Below the pieces are notes generated by a model. The model ran no database searches. It saw nothing but the letters and a program-made list of their open reading frames with translations, and was not told the origin of the DNA. This document shows positions 40,105-49,515 of a stretch of 64,000 bases of DNA, piece after piece; the first letter of the stretch is position 1; every line of letters begins with the position of its first letter. Made by a program: the position numbers and the translations under genes. This stretch comes from Spraguea lophii (Eukaryota; Microsporidia; Spragueidae): contig LDOQ01000069.1 in the NCBI GenBank assembly GCA_001887945.1, forward strand, positions 1 to 64,000. The letters are read 5' to 3'.

Positions 40105-41061
40105 ATGAATGCATTAACAAGAATTGACAAAGTGAGAAGAAAATATAATATAAATGATAATAACTACAAAAACATATGTAAAAGTAATAGAAAAGGAATA
40201 TACAGCCTAGAATACCTATTATATCTACTAAGAACAAACAAAACGAAAATAAGAAAAATAGAAAAGGTAAAAGCAGAAGGATTATATGAAGAATATAGAC
40301 AATTTATTATAAAATATTATAAGAAAGATGACGAATATATTTTAAACAATGGTACAATACTATTAGAGAAGTTAATAGAATATCCATCATTTTATGAAGA
40401 AGTAGAAGATATATTAACAAGTAAATATGAAAAAATAAACAAAGAAATACCAACTACCACTTATGAATGGAAAGGAATAAAATTAGAACTTAAATTTTAT
40501 CAAATACAAAATATACAACATTTAAAAAATTTCAACTCCAAGGTGATAAATCAGATAGAAGAAATAAAAAAACAAGAAAATAAATTACAAATCCAAATAG
40601 AAAAACAGCATTTAAAATCCTCGTTTGAAAAAAGTAAGAAATTGGAACAAACCCTTACAAATTTTATTATTTTTTTAAAAGAAAACTATCTACCTCACAA
40701 AGAAATAGATAAACTTAGAATACAAATATCATTTATAAAAAATTATTTAAAAAATATAATAGAATATGAAAATGGAAATATAGAATTAGAAGAAGAAATA
40801 AAGAATGCAGAAAAAAACAATAAAATAGAAGAAAGATATAAAAATATTAGAGTATTAGGAGAGAATAAAAAAATAAATGAAAATATAGCTAAGAAAATAA
40901 TATTGGAATACATAGAAAAAGAAATGAAACCAAAAGAAAGAATAAATATACCATTGGAGCCAATAACATATGATCTAGCATATGATTATATCAATTATCC
41001 AGAACAGAAGAAAGACTTGATGAGCATGATAAAGAGATTGAATATTTTTAGTAAGAAATAA
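40105..41061 (+). CDS. SRP68-like protein (signal recognition particle subunit), tentative
   Basis: A 318-residue, highly charged helical protein. The ends suggest SRP68, an RNA-binding subunit of the signal recognition particle. Near the N-terminus, KVRRKYNINDNNYKNICKSNRKG resembles the family's GLRHGDFQRYRGYCSRR. The C-terminus PLEPITYDLAYDYINYPEQ...MIKRLNIFSKK resembles KPLFFDLALNHVAFP...GYIKGIFGF. The middle is coiled coil. At about half the usual length it would be a reduced form. I start at the ATG at 40105, preceded by AAGGGCA (a GGG-type box); upstream codons are AT-rich noise entered from a TTG. The assignment is weak and a generic coiled-coil protein is the alternative. Confidence 0.5.
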   Translation: MNALTRIDKVRRKYNINDNNYKNICKSNRKGIYSLEYLLYLLRTNKTKIRKIEKVKAEGLYEEYRQFIIKYYKKDDEYILNNGTILLEKLIEYPSFYEEVEDILTSKYEKINKEIPTTTYEWKGIKLELKFYQIQNIQHLKNFNSKVINQIEEIKKQENKLQIQIEKQHLKSSFEKSKKLEQTLTNFIIFLKENYLPHKEIDKLRIQISFIKNYLKNIIEYENGNIELEEEIKNAEKNNKIEERYKNIRVLGENKKINENIAKKIILEYIEKEMKPKERINIPLEPITYDLAYDYINYPEQKKDLMSMIKRLNIFSKK

Positions 41062-41118
41062 ACGTTTGTTTTAAAATAAAAAATAAATATTTTATAATGC
41101 TGGTGATGGTGATAGGGT

Positions 41119-41237
41119 AATAATAGTGATAGAATAGTAAGATGATAAAGTAATGGTAGTGATGATAAGGTAATAATATTAGCATTATTATTTTATCATC
41201 CTATCATTACCATTCTACCAACCTATCACTATTAACA
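41119..41237. repeat. Large imperfect inverted repeat between tandem genes
   Basis: The left arm (about 41119-41179, GTGATAG/GATGATAA phrases) pairs with the right arm (about 41186-41237, TTATCATC/CTATCAC phrases) around a loop near 41180-41185. Purine-rich (GATGGT) phrases on one strand and their complement on the other make it a strong cruciform candidate. A similar arrangement occurs at about 42065-42250. Confidence 0.6.
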
Positions 41238-41355
41238 TAATATCACCAACCTAACCTAACCTATCACCATTATTTTATTATCATCGCTATCATAATTATT
41301 CTCTTACAAAAATGTTTCATATTTATTTTTTAATAAAAATATATTTTTTCTATCA

Positions 41356-42057
41356 ATGATAACAAACAGAACAGATATATTTTTAAAACTAAGACCTCCT
41401 TCTCCACAACCATTTTCTAATATAATTTACAATGAAGAAATAAAATCATTAATTTCGATTACATCCAAAAATATTAACCATCTTCAATTTCTTCAAGAAA
41501 AACAATGCTTACCTGCATTTACACATCAAAAGATAGCATTAGAAGATATTAATATTTTAAAAACAACCATAAACACCCAAATACCACAAATAGAAAATAA
41601 AATAAGAAATATTGATAGATTACCAATATATAATATTACATTAAAAAAAAATATGAAAGAATATTTTTTAAATATAATACAATCAACATTATTAAAATAC
41701 AAAACAAAACAACAATCATATTTAAAAAAATTAGAAATGATGGAATATCCAGAAGAACAATATTTAGAATATGAAATAAAAAATATCAAAGATATTCATA
41801 AATCTATATTTTTTATAACAGAATTATTGTTGGAAATGAAAACACTCATAAATAATCAATCTAAACAAATAGATAGAATAGATTATCACATAGATCAGAT
41901 AAATAGAAGAATAAGAGGAACAAATACAGAATTTGAAAATATACCAAAGCAACATAAAATTATCAAAAATAGAATTATCTATGGAATGAGTGCTATAATA
42001 TTTTTAATTATGATTTATTCTATGTTAAAAATATATAAGAATGAAAAGAATAAATAA
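41356..42057 (+). CDS. Qa-SNARE, syntaxin-16/Tlg2-like
   Basis: A tail-anchored vesicle-fusion protein of 233 residues. It opens with MITNRTDIFLKLR, like the short leader of Tlg2/syntaxin-16. A helical Habc region follows, with QQSYLKKLEMME matching QSGYLKRMKNREE. Then comes a SNARE helix (about residues 144-200) with central glutamine in LINNQSKQIDRIDYHIDQ; DRIDY is typical of Tlg2/syntaxin-16. It ends in a membrane anchor (IIYGMSAIIFLIMIYSML) and a few lumenal residues. Tlg2 acts in endosome-to-Golgi traffic. Syntaxin-5/Sed5 is the next option. No CCC box is visible at the ATG. Confidence 0.8.
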   Translation: MITNRTDIFLKLRPPSPQPFSNIIYNEEIKSLISITSKNINHLQFLQEKQCLPAFTHQKIALEDINILKTTINTQIPQIENKIRNIDRLPIYNITLKKNMKEYFLNIIQSTLLKYKTKQQSYLKKLEMMEYPEEQYLEYEIKNIKDIHKSIFFITELLLEMKTLINNQSKQIDRIDYHIDQINRRIRGTNTEFENIPKQHKIIKNRIIYGMSAIIFLIMIYSMLKIYKNEKNK

Positions 42058-42229
42058 TTAATATATGTGATATATGATGTATGATGATGGTGATAGTGTT
42101 ATGTGATGATATAGATGGTAGATGTGATATAAAAATAAAATAATTGTAATAGAAATAATATTTATTTTTATTATTCTTCTGTCAAATTCTTATTCTTATT
42201 TTCATCTTTACCATATCATCTTTACCATC

Positions 42230-43318
42230 TTACTTATTGTTATCATCATCGTTATCTTCATCGCTTACTATTATTATTTCTTCTTTACCATTATAAATAT
42301 TATAATTCTTATAAATATTATAACAATCTATTATACTGCGTATACAATTTCTTATAAAAATAATAAATGTATATATTATTCCCATCTTAAAATTTACTAT
42401 ATTAAAAAATAATATTCTGTAGATTGCTTTGCTTCCTTTTTCTTTTAAAGAAAATATGAATGTTAGTGGGAAAATGAGATAAAGTAAAAAATAGAAAGTT
42501 TCTTGTGTTTCTTTTATATCAAATATTTCATAAATTGCTGTTGATATTATAAATGGGAGAAGGTGTTCTAAGCGTATGTGTTTTAACATATTATTACATA
42601 ATATATAATAATAAGTGTTTAATTCATGTGAATCTACATATCTTATGGTGTTTAGATAAAATATTAGAGTTTTTAAGGTGGGTCTGGTGTAATCTAGGTT
42701 TAAATGTATTGTATTGGGATTGTTGCTGTAATTTGTTATAAGGAAATCTAAAGAAAAATATCTTTGTGGGGGAAAGTTATCGATGGTAGCATTAAATAAA
42801 TCTAAATTGCACGATGGATTTGAGAAGGGACGGTATTCCACATGAGAAATTTTTTCTCCAAAATTTATTTCTATGACAGCAAAGAATGTATTGTAATTTA
42901 ATTTAGGATATTCTGATAATACGAATAAAATATTTTTTGACGGCATATCATTTTTTATATCATTATTACCAAATTTTCTAAAATTTCTTTTTCTTCTATT
43001 CTCTTCTATTGAATATATTAATTTTTCAAAATGTTCTTTATCTTTAGGATATCCTTTGATTAATATGGTATTAGAAGATGCATCATTATCTAAATTGTAA
43101 ATATAATTATTACCTACTTTTGTAAATATATCACCTTCTGGTACATATACTTCATTATCATCTTTTCTGAGAAGAACGTAATTGTCATTAAATATTTCAA
43201 AATTGGATATTTTGGTTGTAAAGAGGAGAATGCTGGTAACAATTAAAATTAAAATACGTAATTGTATTTTATATTTAATAATTATAGGTAAAATTGTAGT
43301 TATATATTTTTTTAACAT
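42230..43318 (-). CDS. Multi-span membrane protein, unknown
   Basis: The 362-residue protein has one membrane segment near the N-terminus (about 18-38), a polar region of about 200 residues with a basic ENRRKRNFRK stretch, then three or four hydrophobic segments between about 245 and 335, and an acidic Asp/Asn tail. The layout (short N-terminus, anchor, large lumenal domain, C-terminal spans) resembles ER lumenal enzymes such as GPI-transamidase subunits, but no signature confirms it. The start is well supported by TTACCCTTC before the ATG. It converges with the syntaxin gene over a GATGAT-rich spacer. Confidence 0.75.
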   Translation of the reverse strand: MLKKYITTILPIIIKYKIQLRILILIVTSILLFTTKISNFEIFNDNYVLLRKDDNEVYVPEGDIFTKVGNNYIYNLDNDASSNTILIKGYPKDKEHFEKLIYSIEENRRKRNFRKFGNNDIKNDMPSKNILFVLSEYPKLNYNTFFAVIEINFGEKISHVEYRPFSNPSCNLDLFNATIDNFPPQRYFSLDFLITNYSNNPNTIHLNLDYTRPTLKTLIFYLNTIRYVDSHELNTYYYILCNNMLKHIRLEHLLPFIISTAIYEIFDIKETQETFYFLLYLIFPLTFIFSLKEKGSKAIYRILFFNIVNFKMGIIYTFIIFIRNCIRSIIDCYNIYKNYNIYNGKEEIIIVSDEDNDDDNNK

Positions 43319-44072
43319 ATGAAGGGTAAATAATAAGGGCGGATATATATTGAGAAAAATTGGGCTATGGTCAAATAATGGAAAATGAAAAAAAATTAAT
43401 ATATTTGATTATTGTTTAAATTTTATTAAAATACTTTATATTAAGTTGAGAATATAAAATAGAATGTTTTTTTATCCAAGAACTGGTTTAAATACATTAT
43501 AAATATCTTAAGAATTTCTTAAAACAAAATTTTAAAAAAATGAATGAAATTGCTATACAGATAAATTAAAAGTTCCGGGTCGACGCAAAAAAATTCTGAT
43601 AAAGCTATTTTTAAACATAAAAATTGTCATGATTAAGGAGCCGAAAATTTGAAAAAAATGGGCCCATTTAGAAAAAAAATGATTAAATTGATGATATATG
43701 AAGATTTTTCTAAGAAAACGGAAAAAAAATATTACAAAAATTTAATAGGCAAAGTTAATCTCAATTCATTTTAATTTTGAAAAATTGATCTCTTTTAATA
43801 AATAAATAAAATAATAATTATGATTTTAGTAAGTCGGGAATTTGATTATTAATTATCATCACGACCACTCTTAAGCAGATTTTATTTTTTGATAATCAAC
43901 AAAATTTTTATTAAAAATCATTTTCTTATACGGGTCCATAAGATGACAAAATTCTAATTTATATAAAAGTGGTGGAAGAAAATTCAATGATTTATGGGCA
44001 TTAATACTCTATGTAATAGTTGTATCGGGAACGATAATTGGATGTTTAATCAGAAGTAAGACAGAAACAGGC
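43319..44072. other. Gap with a transposase relic and probable 5' end of the transporter gene
   Basis: Two things are visible: a decayed Merlin-like transposase N-terminus at about 43620-43775, and, from 43943, what looks like the true beginning of the choline-transporter-like gene, out of frame with the main ORF. A perfect GTAAGT at 43830-43835 follows a short ATG frame, but no acceptor restores the transporter frame. Confidence 0.6.
43620..43775 (+). pseudogene. Decayed Merlin-like transposase N-terminus
   Basis: Translated in one frame, the stretch near 43675-43735 reads KKMIKLMIYEDFSK, against KKVLKLMINEDISK in the Merlin copy at 59390-59581 (10 of 14 identical). The upstream GAENLKK and downstream ...SF also align in position. 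Stops interrupt the rest and no intact inverted ends were located. It is only a fragment. Confidence 0.5.
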
Positions 44073-45215
44073 ATGGAAGATATATCATTATTTAAAATGC
44101 CTTCTGGAATACAGATATTAACCGTGTTAGCTTTAGCTTTTTCGACAGTGGTAATAATAGTGCTTGGATTTTTATATATTCCCGTCTTTCTTATGCATGC
44201 TTCTTTCTTAATAATGCCTATAGCAGGTATTGCCATTCCGATATTTTTGAATGTACATGTTTCTGTTGTTATAGTAAGTATTATTGGAGCAGTCATAGGA
44301 TTATTGTTTTATTTTATTTTCGCGTGGAGGAATATAAAATTTTCGGCTAAAGTAGCACAAGCCTCAACACGGATAATTTTAAAATATATGGGAGTGGTTA
44401 TATTAATGATAACGGTATTAGTAAGTATTGCTATAATACTTGAATATTGTTATCTGGTTGCTACAAAAAACTCAAAGGAATTTGCAGCGGGAAATGTTAT
44501 TCTAGGCATTGCATTATTTTTTTCATTATTTTGGACTATGTTTGCTTTATTATATTTTATGAGAGTGTTTATTTCATCTTTTGTATGTTTAGAGATATTA
44601 ACATATTCGCATGTTTCTTCGATATTGATGGAAGCTCTATCTAATACATTCTATGCTTTGGGATCTATAATGTTTGGTGCAATGTTAATAGCAATAGTAC
44701 AAACATTACGGATGCTTATTAGCAGAGATGAAAATGGTCGCATCAATTTAATGAATAATCTATTATTTTTTTTATTGGGTCTATTAGAGGATATAATAAA
44801 ATTTATTAATGAATGGGTATTTGTCCATATTGCATTGTATGGTAAATCATATATAAAAACACTCAAAACGTCATTCCAAGAATTAATGTCTGGAAATTGT
44901 AATATATTAATAAATTCATTATGTATAATGAGTGCGATAAATTTACTGAGTTTCACGTGTGGATTGCTTTATCTGGGAATTCTCTATTTGACTATAGATC
45001 TTACAAAAGTTGTAAACGATATAAAAGAAATAATGATGTTTATTATGATAATATTGACATTGTTTATGTTTTTAGATAATATTGGTATGGTGTTTGATTC
45101 TGCTACTAAAGCATTTTTATTATGTTATAACAGAAGTCCTGAAGCAATCAAAGAAAAGTTTCCTGAAGCGTATAATGCATTACAAGAACAGGAAAGAAAA
45201 AATATTGTATTTTGA
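44073..45215 (+). CDS. Choline-transporter-like protein (CTL/PNS1 family), 5' end disrupted or misread
   Basis: A multi-span membrane protein with about nine to ten hydrophobic segments. The IALYGKSYIKTLKTSFQEL motif and the C-terminal stretch ...DNIGMVFDSATKAFLLCYNRSPEAIKEKFPEAYNAL match the SLC44/PNS1 family of plasma-membrane solute transporters. The ORF from its first ATG (44073) has 380 residues and lacks the family's N-terminus. Upstream, the same frame stays open from 43947 and encodes KFNDLWALILYVIVVSG, the conserved first membrane segment (compare KxNDLWAxILF), but it has no ATG. An ATG at 43943 is one base out of frame. So the gene probably starts near 43943, with a frameshift or sequence error close to the AAAA at 43948-43951. 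Confidence 0.8.
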   Translation: MEDISLFKMPSGIQILTVLALAFSTVVIIVLGFLYIPVFLMHASFLIMPIAGIAIPIFLNVHVSVVIVSIIGAVIGLLFYFIFAWRNIKFSAKVAQASTRIILKYMGVVILMITVLVSIAIILEYCYLVATKNSKEFAAGNVILGIALFFSLFWTMFALLYFMRVFISSFVCLEILTYSHVSSILMEALSNTFYALGSIMFGAMLIAIVQTLRMLISRDENGRINLMNNLLFFLLGLLEDIIKFINEWVFVHIALYGKSYIKTLKTSFQELMSGNCNILINSLCIMSAINLLSFTCGLLYLGILYLTIDLTKVVNDIKEIMMFIMIILTLFMFLDNIGMVFDSATKAFLLCYNRSPEAIKEKFPEAYNALQEQERKNIVF

Positions 45216-45272
45216 GTGTTAATTGAAGAAAAGAATATCAATTTAAAGTAAAATAAAAAAATACTCAAGATT

Positions 45273-46334
45273 TTATTTTTTCTTAATAACTTTTCCCTTC
45301 TTCACCTCTTTATACGCATTATCTATTAGATCTTGGCTTTTAAGCATTTCTTCTCTTATTGGTGTTATTACCTTTTTAATAATTTCAGCTAACGCCGTTT
45401 TAAAATCTCCTGGATGAATATTTTTATTTTTGTATTTTTCCTCGATTTCATCATAGGAACTTTTTCCAGTAACCTTTACAGGAGAACCTAAATTAGTAAT
45501 GATATCTATTTCCCATCCTTTAATATCAACAATGGGCAATAAAATATGTTTTAATAACATAAATAATCCTTCATTGATTACACCTTCTTCACAGAAAGGT
45601 TTTTGCATCTTCTTAGCAATATGTTTATCTGAATCTAATAGATCTATTTTACTGTATTCATCAGATGCACTCATTTTATCTGAATTAAGACCTGGTATCA
45701 TTGGATTCATTAAATGTATTCTTTTTCCATATCCTATCTTTGGCAAAAACTTCTCTGCGTATATAAATATCTTTCTTTGATCCACACCTCCAAATTGAAC
45801 ATCAACATCTAAATATTCTTCATCTAAAGCTTGCAAGAGTGGGTATACAATACTACTTAATAATGGTGATTCTGTTTGTTTTACTACGGCTGATCCTGCT
45901 CTTTGTGCATCATGTGCTTTGGTAATGGTAAGAAGCTTGTACACATCCATAGTGTATTTGGGTGATAATTGGAATTCAGTACCTTTCACAAACTCTATCC
46001 TACTAATATCTGCTTCTAGGAAAGTGAGCATTTCTATTATAGCCTTTTTATAATATTCGGCCCTAAAATCTACTTGCTCCCATGTTGATTTCTGATTATC
46101 TAATAATGCATGAAGATCGGCTAATAATATTTTTACTTTGCAACCTGCTGCTAAAAAATCTCTTAATTTTAGAAGAGGGAGAAAATATGCTATATGAGGT
46201 TTCCCTGTTGTTGCTGTTCCCCAGTAAAGTTTTGGATCTCTTTCCTTTAAGATATTCATTAATTTATCTTTTCCCAATACTTCTTGTAAATTTTGTGATA
46301 TAAGTTCAAATTTTTCATCTGCAGACATAGACAT
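45273..46334 (-). CDS. Tyrosyl-tRNA synthetase, cytoplasmic
   Basis: A class I synthetase of 353 residues that charges tRNA-Tyr. The eukaryotic/archaeal-type motifs are WGTATTGKPHIAYFLPLLK (HIGH-like region, residues 38-56), the tyrosine-binding area around QALDEEYLDVDVQFGGVDQRK (168-188) and KMSAS at 220-224. The basic C-terminus KEVKKGKVIKKK is typical of the lower-eukaryote enzyme; the animal EMAP-II-like extension is absent. The start is backed by AACCC directly before the ATG. It is tail-to-tail with the transporter gene (57 bases between stops). Confidence 0.95.
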   Translation of the reverse strand: MSMSADEKFELISQNLQEVLGKDKLMNILKERDPKLYWGTATTGKPHIAYFLPLLKLRDFLAAGCKVKILLADLHALLDNQKSTWEQVDFRAEYYKKAIIEMLTFLEADISRIEFVKGTEFQLSPKYTMDVYKLLTITKAHDAQRAGSAVVKQTESPLLSSIVYPLLQALDEEYLDVDVQFGGVDQRKIFIYAEKFLPKIGYGKRIHLMNPMIPGLNSDKMSASDEYSKIDLLDSDKHIAKKMQKPFCEEGVINEGLFMLLKHILLPIVDIKGWEIDIITNLGSPVKVTGKSSYDEIEEKYKNKNIHPGDFKTALAEIIKKVITPIREEMLKSQDLIDNAYKEVKKGKVIKKK

Positions 46335-47127
46335 GGGTTTAATAAAATAAAAATAAACTGTATCTGAAAAATATAGTTTTTTAACTCAATGATTGTGGAA
46401 TGATAACTAATACCAGGTTTAATGTATTTGAATCTCTCTCTAAGAAAAATATTTTCAACATAAAAAATAAAAGAAGAGAAGATAGCATTTTGAATGGGTA
46501 AAAATCATATAGCATAATTTGATTATACTCTATACAACATCTCAATTAATATATTAAAATAGTGATTAACATGTAATAAGATTAATTTATATATGTAGCG
46601 AAAGCAGTTAATACAAATTTAAATATGTTTTAGAAACCAAAGGTCATAAATCACGGTAGGCTGCATCTGGACGTGAAACTTCTATGAATAAGAATTTCAT
46701 TCAAAAATCGTCATTAGATTCTATATTAATCGTATAACTCTTGTGGACCAGTCTGTCATTGGGGGCTGAAGAAGTAAAAAGAAATCTTATTAATTAAAAT
46801 TAAATAATTCATTTATTCTAAATTTTATGTAGGTGTTATTACACATAGGATATTTTATTAAATCAACAACAATACATATTTTTAAAAAAGTATAACTTTA
46901 CATATATTTATTTATAAAACTTTTTAAAAGTATTCTTATGTTAAATATATAAATATAAAAGATATTTATATAATTATTTTAAAAACTTTTATAAGTAAAT
47001 ATATTATTTTTTATTTTATACGAGAAGAGAATAATATCTTTTACACACCTATTACCAGGATTTTATAGTTATTACATTCTATAAGCAATATCATATGAAA
47101 ATATGTTAAACATATAATTTACCCTCA
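46335..47127. other. Gap with a dispersed repeat
   Basis: No gene. A dispersed-repeat copy occupies about 46575-46715. Both flanking genes (TyrRS minus, RNase P subunit plus) start here with CCC boxes at their ATGs. Confidence 0.6.
46575..46715 (+). repeat. Dispersed repeat copy, plus orientation
   Basis: Contains in order TATATATGTAGCGAAAGC, AATTTAAATATGTTTTAG, AAACCAAAGGTC, CACGGTAGGCTGCATCTGG and ACTTCTATGAATAAGAATTT. Its reverse complement matches the left parts of 3090-3420 and 36041-36350. Its core aligns to the 5' part of the poly(A)-tailed insertion at 60789, which links the old copies to a young one. Confidence 0.65.
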
Positions 47128-47406
47128 ATGGCAAAAAAATCCAAAAAAAATAAATCTTTTAAAAATATTCTCTTACATTTAGATTATCTCTACAAATTAT
47201 CTTTCTTAAATAGAAATATAGATCTTAAATATTTTTATAAGCTGAGCAATAAATATCAGATAAAAATACCAAAGGAGGTAAAGAGAACTATATGTAAGAA
47301 ATGTTATAAAATAATAACTACAGGAGAAATCGTAAAAGAGGAAATATATAAATTTAAAATACAATGTAAATGTGGAGAAGAGAAGGTTTATGTACAACAG
47401 AAATAA
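47128..47406 (+). CDS. RPR2: RNase P/MRP protein subunit, Rpr2/Rpp21 family
   Basis: A 92-residue basic protein with the Rpr2/Rpp21/SNM1 layout: a helical N-terminus (KNILLHLDYLYKLSFL), then a zinc ribbon with C56-x-x-C59 (RTICKKCYKI) and a closing C80-x-C82. In RNase P the family helps process the 5' ends of tRNAs; SNM1, the RNase MRP version, is the alternative. The start is supported by ACCCTC immediately before the ATG. Confidence 0.82.
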   Translation: MAKKSKKNKSFKNILLHLDYLYKLSFLNRNIDLKYFYKLSNKYQIKIPKEVKRTICKKCYKIITTGEIVKEEIYKFKIQCKCGEEKVYVQQK

Positions 47407-47669
47407 TTGTAATTCTGTGATAGAAATAAAAATTGATAGAATATGCTTTTATCGAAGAAATAAAATAATTGATTATTTTTTATTTACTTCAATATTTCAT
47501 TATTGTTGAAAAATATTTCGATTTATATTTCTTATATTAAGGTATAATCATTCTTCTCTTTTAATATTAAAAATAATTATAAAGTAATTAAACATTATTA
47601 TTACGTTTTACTTGTTGACCTTCCATAACCCTTTGACTTTTATTAACTTTTAATCAAAATAATTACTTA

Positions 47670-48800
47670 TCAAATACTATTCTTAAGAATATCTAACAAT
47701 TGTTTAATTTCTGTTGTATCATATTTTCTTAATAATTCTAATGCTATTTGTTCTACTGTTTTCTTTTCTTTTATAAATGTATTAATATATACATATGTAA
47801 ATATCGCCATAACATATTGACAATCCATTCTATCTGCTATTCCACCATGACCTGGAATATAATTTGCGAAATCTTTAATTCTAGTAAGTCTTTTAAAACC
47901 ACTAGCAAAGAATCCTCCGAACGGTGCTATGATCGATGCAAAAAATATAAATGGTAATGAGTGTATCCATAATCTATGTATTTTTATTCCTAATATATAT
48001 CTATATCCATCTATTTTTAGAAGATCGTTGTTTGAAATAAAGATATTTTGTGTTATAGTTAAATAATTTATAAGAATACCAAATATCGCAGTAAGTATAA
48101 TTCCTCCTATATAACCTTCTAATGTTTTTTTCGGACTTAATTTTATTAGAGGTGTTCTACCGAGGGTTTTACCCACCATATATGCAAAAATATCATTGGC
48201 AATAACCAAAAGGGTTGGATAGCAGAACCAATATCTAGATTTCATTGTATTATGAATAGCTAAATGTGATGGTAAATTTATTAAAATAATTGACAAATGT
48301 GATATTGCGAACTGTATGAATTGTATTTTAAGATTCCCTTTTTTCAAATGGATTATAAAAAATATTAATCCGCCAATATAACAAGAAAAGCAGAAAAAAT
48401 TAAAATGACGAAAAATATATTCCATACCAAATACATTTAAATATTTAAAACTATATTTAAATAGAAATATATCTGATAGAAATAAAAAATACCATAATAA
48501 AAAATAAAATGACCCTTTTCTTCTGTGTTTCTGATGAATATCTATTATTTCTTTATACGTAAATATTTTTATGAAATAAATTAAAATGGAAATAGCAACC
48601 TTATATTTTGAAATAAAAGAAAATAAAGTTAACATGATTATAGCAAGAATAACTCTCTTAAAGAAATTACTGTTCATAATATTATCTCTCATTAAATAAT
48701 TAAATATTTTGTTGTTTGTAATGTTTGAGAGTAAATGGTTATTTGTTGTGGATATTGTGGTTTTATCAGTATTTTCTCTTCTTTTTATCTTTGAAACCAT
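47670..48800 (-). CDS. CDS1: Phosphatidate cytidylyltransferase (CDP-diacylglycerol synthase)
   Basis: An integral ER membrane enzyme making CDP-diacylglycerol from phosphatidic acid and CTP, a branch point for phosphatidylinositol and other phospholipids. 376 residues with about eight hydrophobic segments. Family signatures: NDIFAYMVGKTLGRTPLIKLSPKKTLEGYIGG at about 198-230, and the C-terminal SGFKRLTRIKDFANYIPGHGGIADRMDCQ containing the metal-binding Asp residues. Eukaryotic-type length and motif order. A GGGG rather than CCC box precedes the ATG on the coding strand (GAAGGGGTA), an inverted form of the usual start box. Confidence 0.93.
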   Translation of the reverse strand: MVSKIKRRENTDKTTISTTNNHLLSNITNNKIFNYLMRDNIMNSNFFKRVILAIIMLTLFSFISKYKVAISILIYFIKIFTYKEIIDIHQKHRRKGSFYFLLWYFLFLSDIFLFKYSFKYLNVFGMEYIFRHFNFFCFSCYIGGLIFFIIHLKKGNLKIQFIQFAISHLSIILINLPSHLAIHNTMKSRYWFCYPTLLVIANDIFAYMVGKTLGRTPLIKLSPKKTLEGYIGGIILTAIFGILINYLTITQNIFISNNDLLKIDGYRYILGIKIHRLWIHSLPFIFFASIIAPFGGFFASGFKRLTRIKDFANYIPGHGGIADRMDCQYVMAIFTYVYINTFIKEKKTVEQIALELLRKYDTTEIKQLLDILKNSI

Positions 48801-49212
48801 TACCCCTTCTTCTTATGATTTTTTAAAGCAATAACACAATATCTGTCAGATACAAAATATAAAAATAATTAATTTACGATAAAAAAATAAAAATAAGATA
48901 GAAATACAATATTGAAATGTAATAATTATTTTTTTATCTTTTTCATGAATGTCATTTAACTCAAATATAAATTTTTTATAATAAAATAAATGTTGTAATA
49001 TAAGGAATTATTAATTTATAAAAAAATATACAAAAAATGAAGGGCTAACATTCTGAAATATAAGATAAGATGAGATTAATGCATATCTGTAGCGAAACTA
49101 GTTAGTACAAATTTAAATGTATTTTAGAAACCAAAAGTTATACACATCCATGAAATTTCTATAATAATTTTTATAGAATAGAAATTTATTTTTATTTCTA
49201 CTGTTTACCCTT
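48801..49212. other. Divergent intergenic region with a dispersed-repeat piece
   Basis: No gene. About 49060-49165 is a repeat copy in plus orientation (GCATATCTGTAGCGAAACTAG ... TTTAGAAACCAAAAG). The LSM1 CCC box is at 49208-49210. Confidence 0.6.
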
Positions 49213-49515
49213 ATGAAAAAAGAAATTATAGGTTGTAATGATTACGAAGAATATTTAGATTGTAATGTTACCATATTATTATACGATGGTAGATATATAT
49301 TTGGTATTCTAAGATCGTTTGATCAATTCTACAATCTTTCTTTAGAACAGACTGTAGAAAGAGGCTTTATAAATAATATCTACTATGAAAAACATTTAGG
49401 AATGTATATAATAAGAGGGGAGAATGTTGTTCTAATAGGTAAGACTGTAGTACAAATATCTAAATATAAAAAGGTAAACGAAGAAGAATTTAAAATAATG
49501 AGTAATATAAAATAA
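49213..49515 (+). CDS. LSM1: Sm-like protein LSM1
   Basis: A 100-residue Sm-fold protein. The Sm1 motif is VTILLYDGRYIFGILRSFDQFYNLSLE and the Sm2 motif IIRGENVVLIGKT. The SFDQFYNLSLEQTVER stretch is characteristic of LSM1 (human RSFDQFANLVLEDTVER). LSM1 belongs to the cytoplasmic LSM1-7 ring that binds 3' ends of deadenylated mRNAs and activates decapping. The short C-terminal tail replaces the longer one of other eukaryotes. The start is supported by ACCCTT directly before the ATG. Confidence 0.93.
   Translation: MKKEIIGCNDYEEYLDCNVTILLYDGRYIFGILRSFDQFYNLSLEQTVERGFINNIYYEKHLGMYIIRGENVVLIGKTVVQISKYKKVNEEEFKIMSNIK

Noticed and set aside
43821..43972. GTAAGT-bearing first exon for the choline transporter (ATG at 43821, intron to about 43969)
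   Set aside because: GTAAGT is canonical, but the 9-base exon ends in phase 0 while the available AG acceptors leave the transporter frame one base off, and the intron would be long for a microsporidian.
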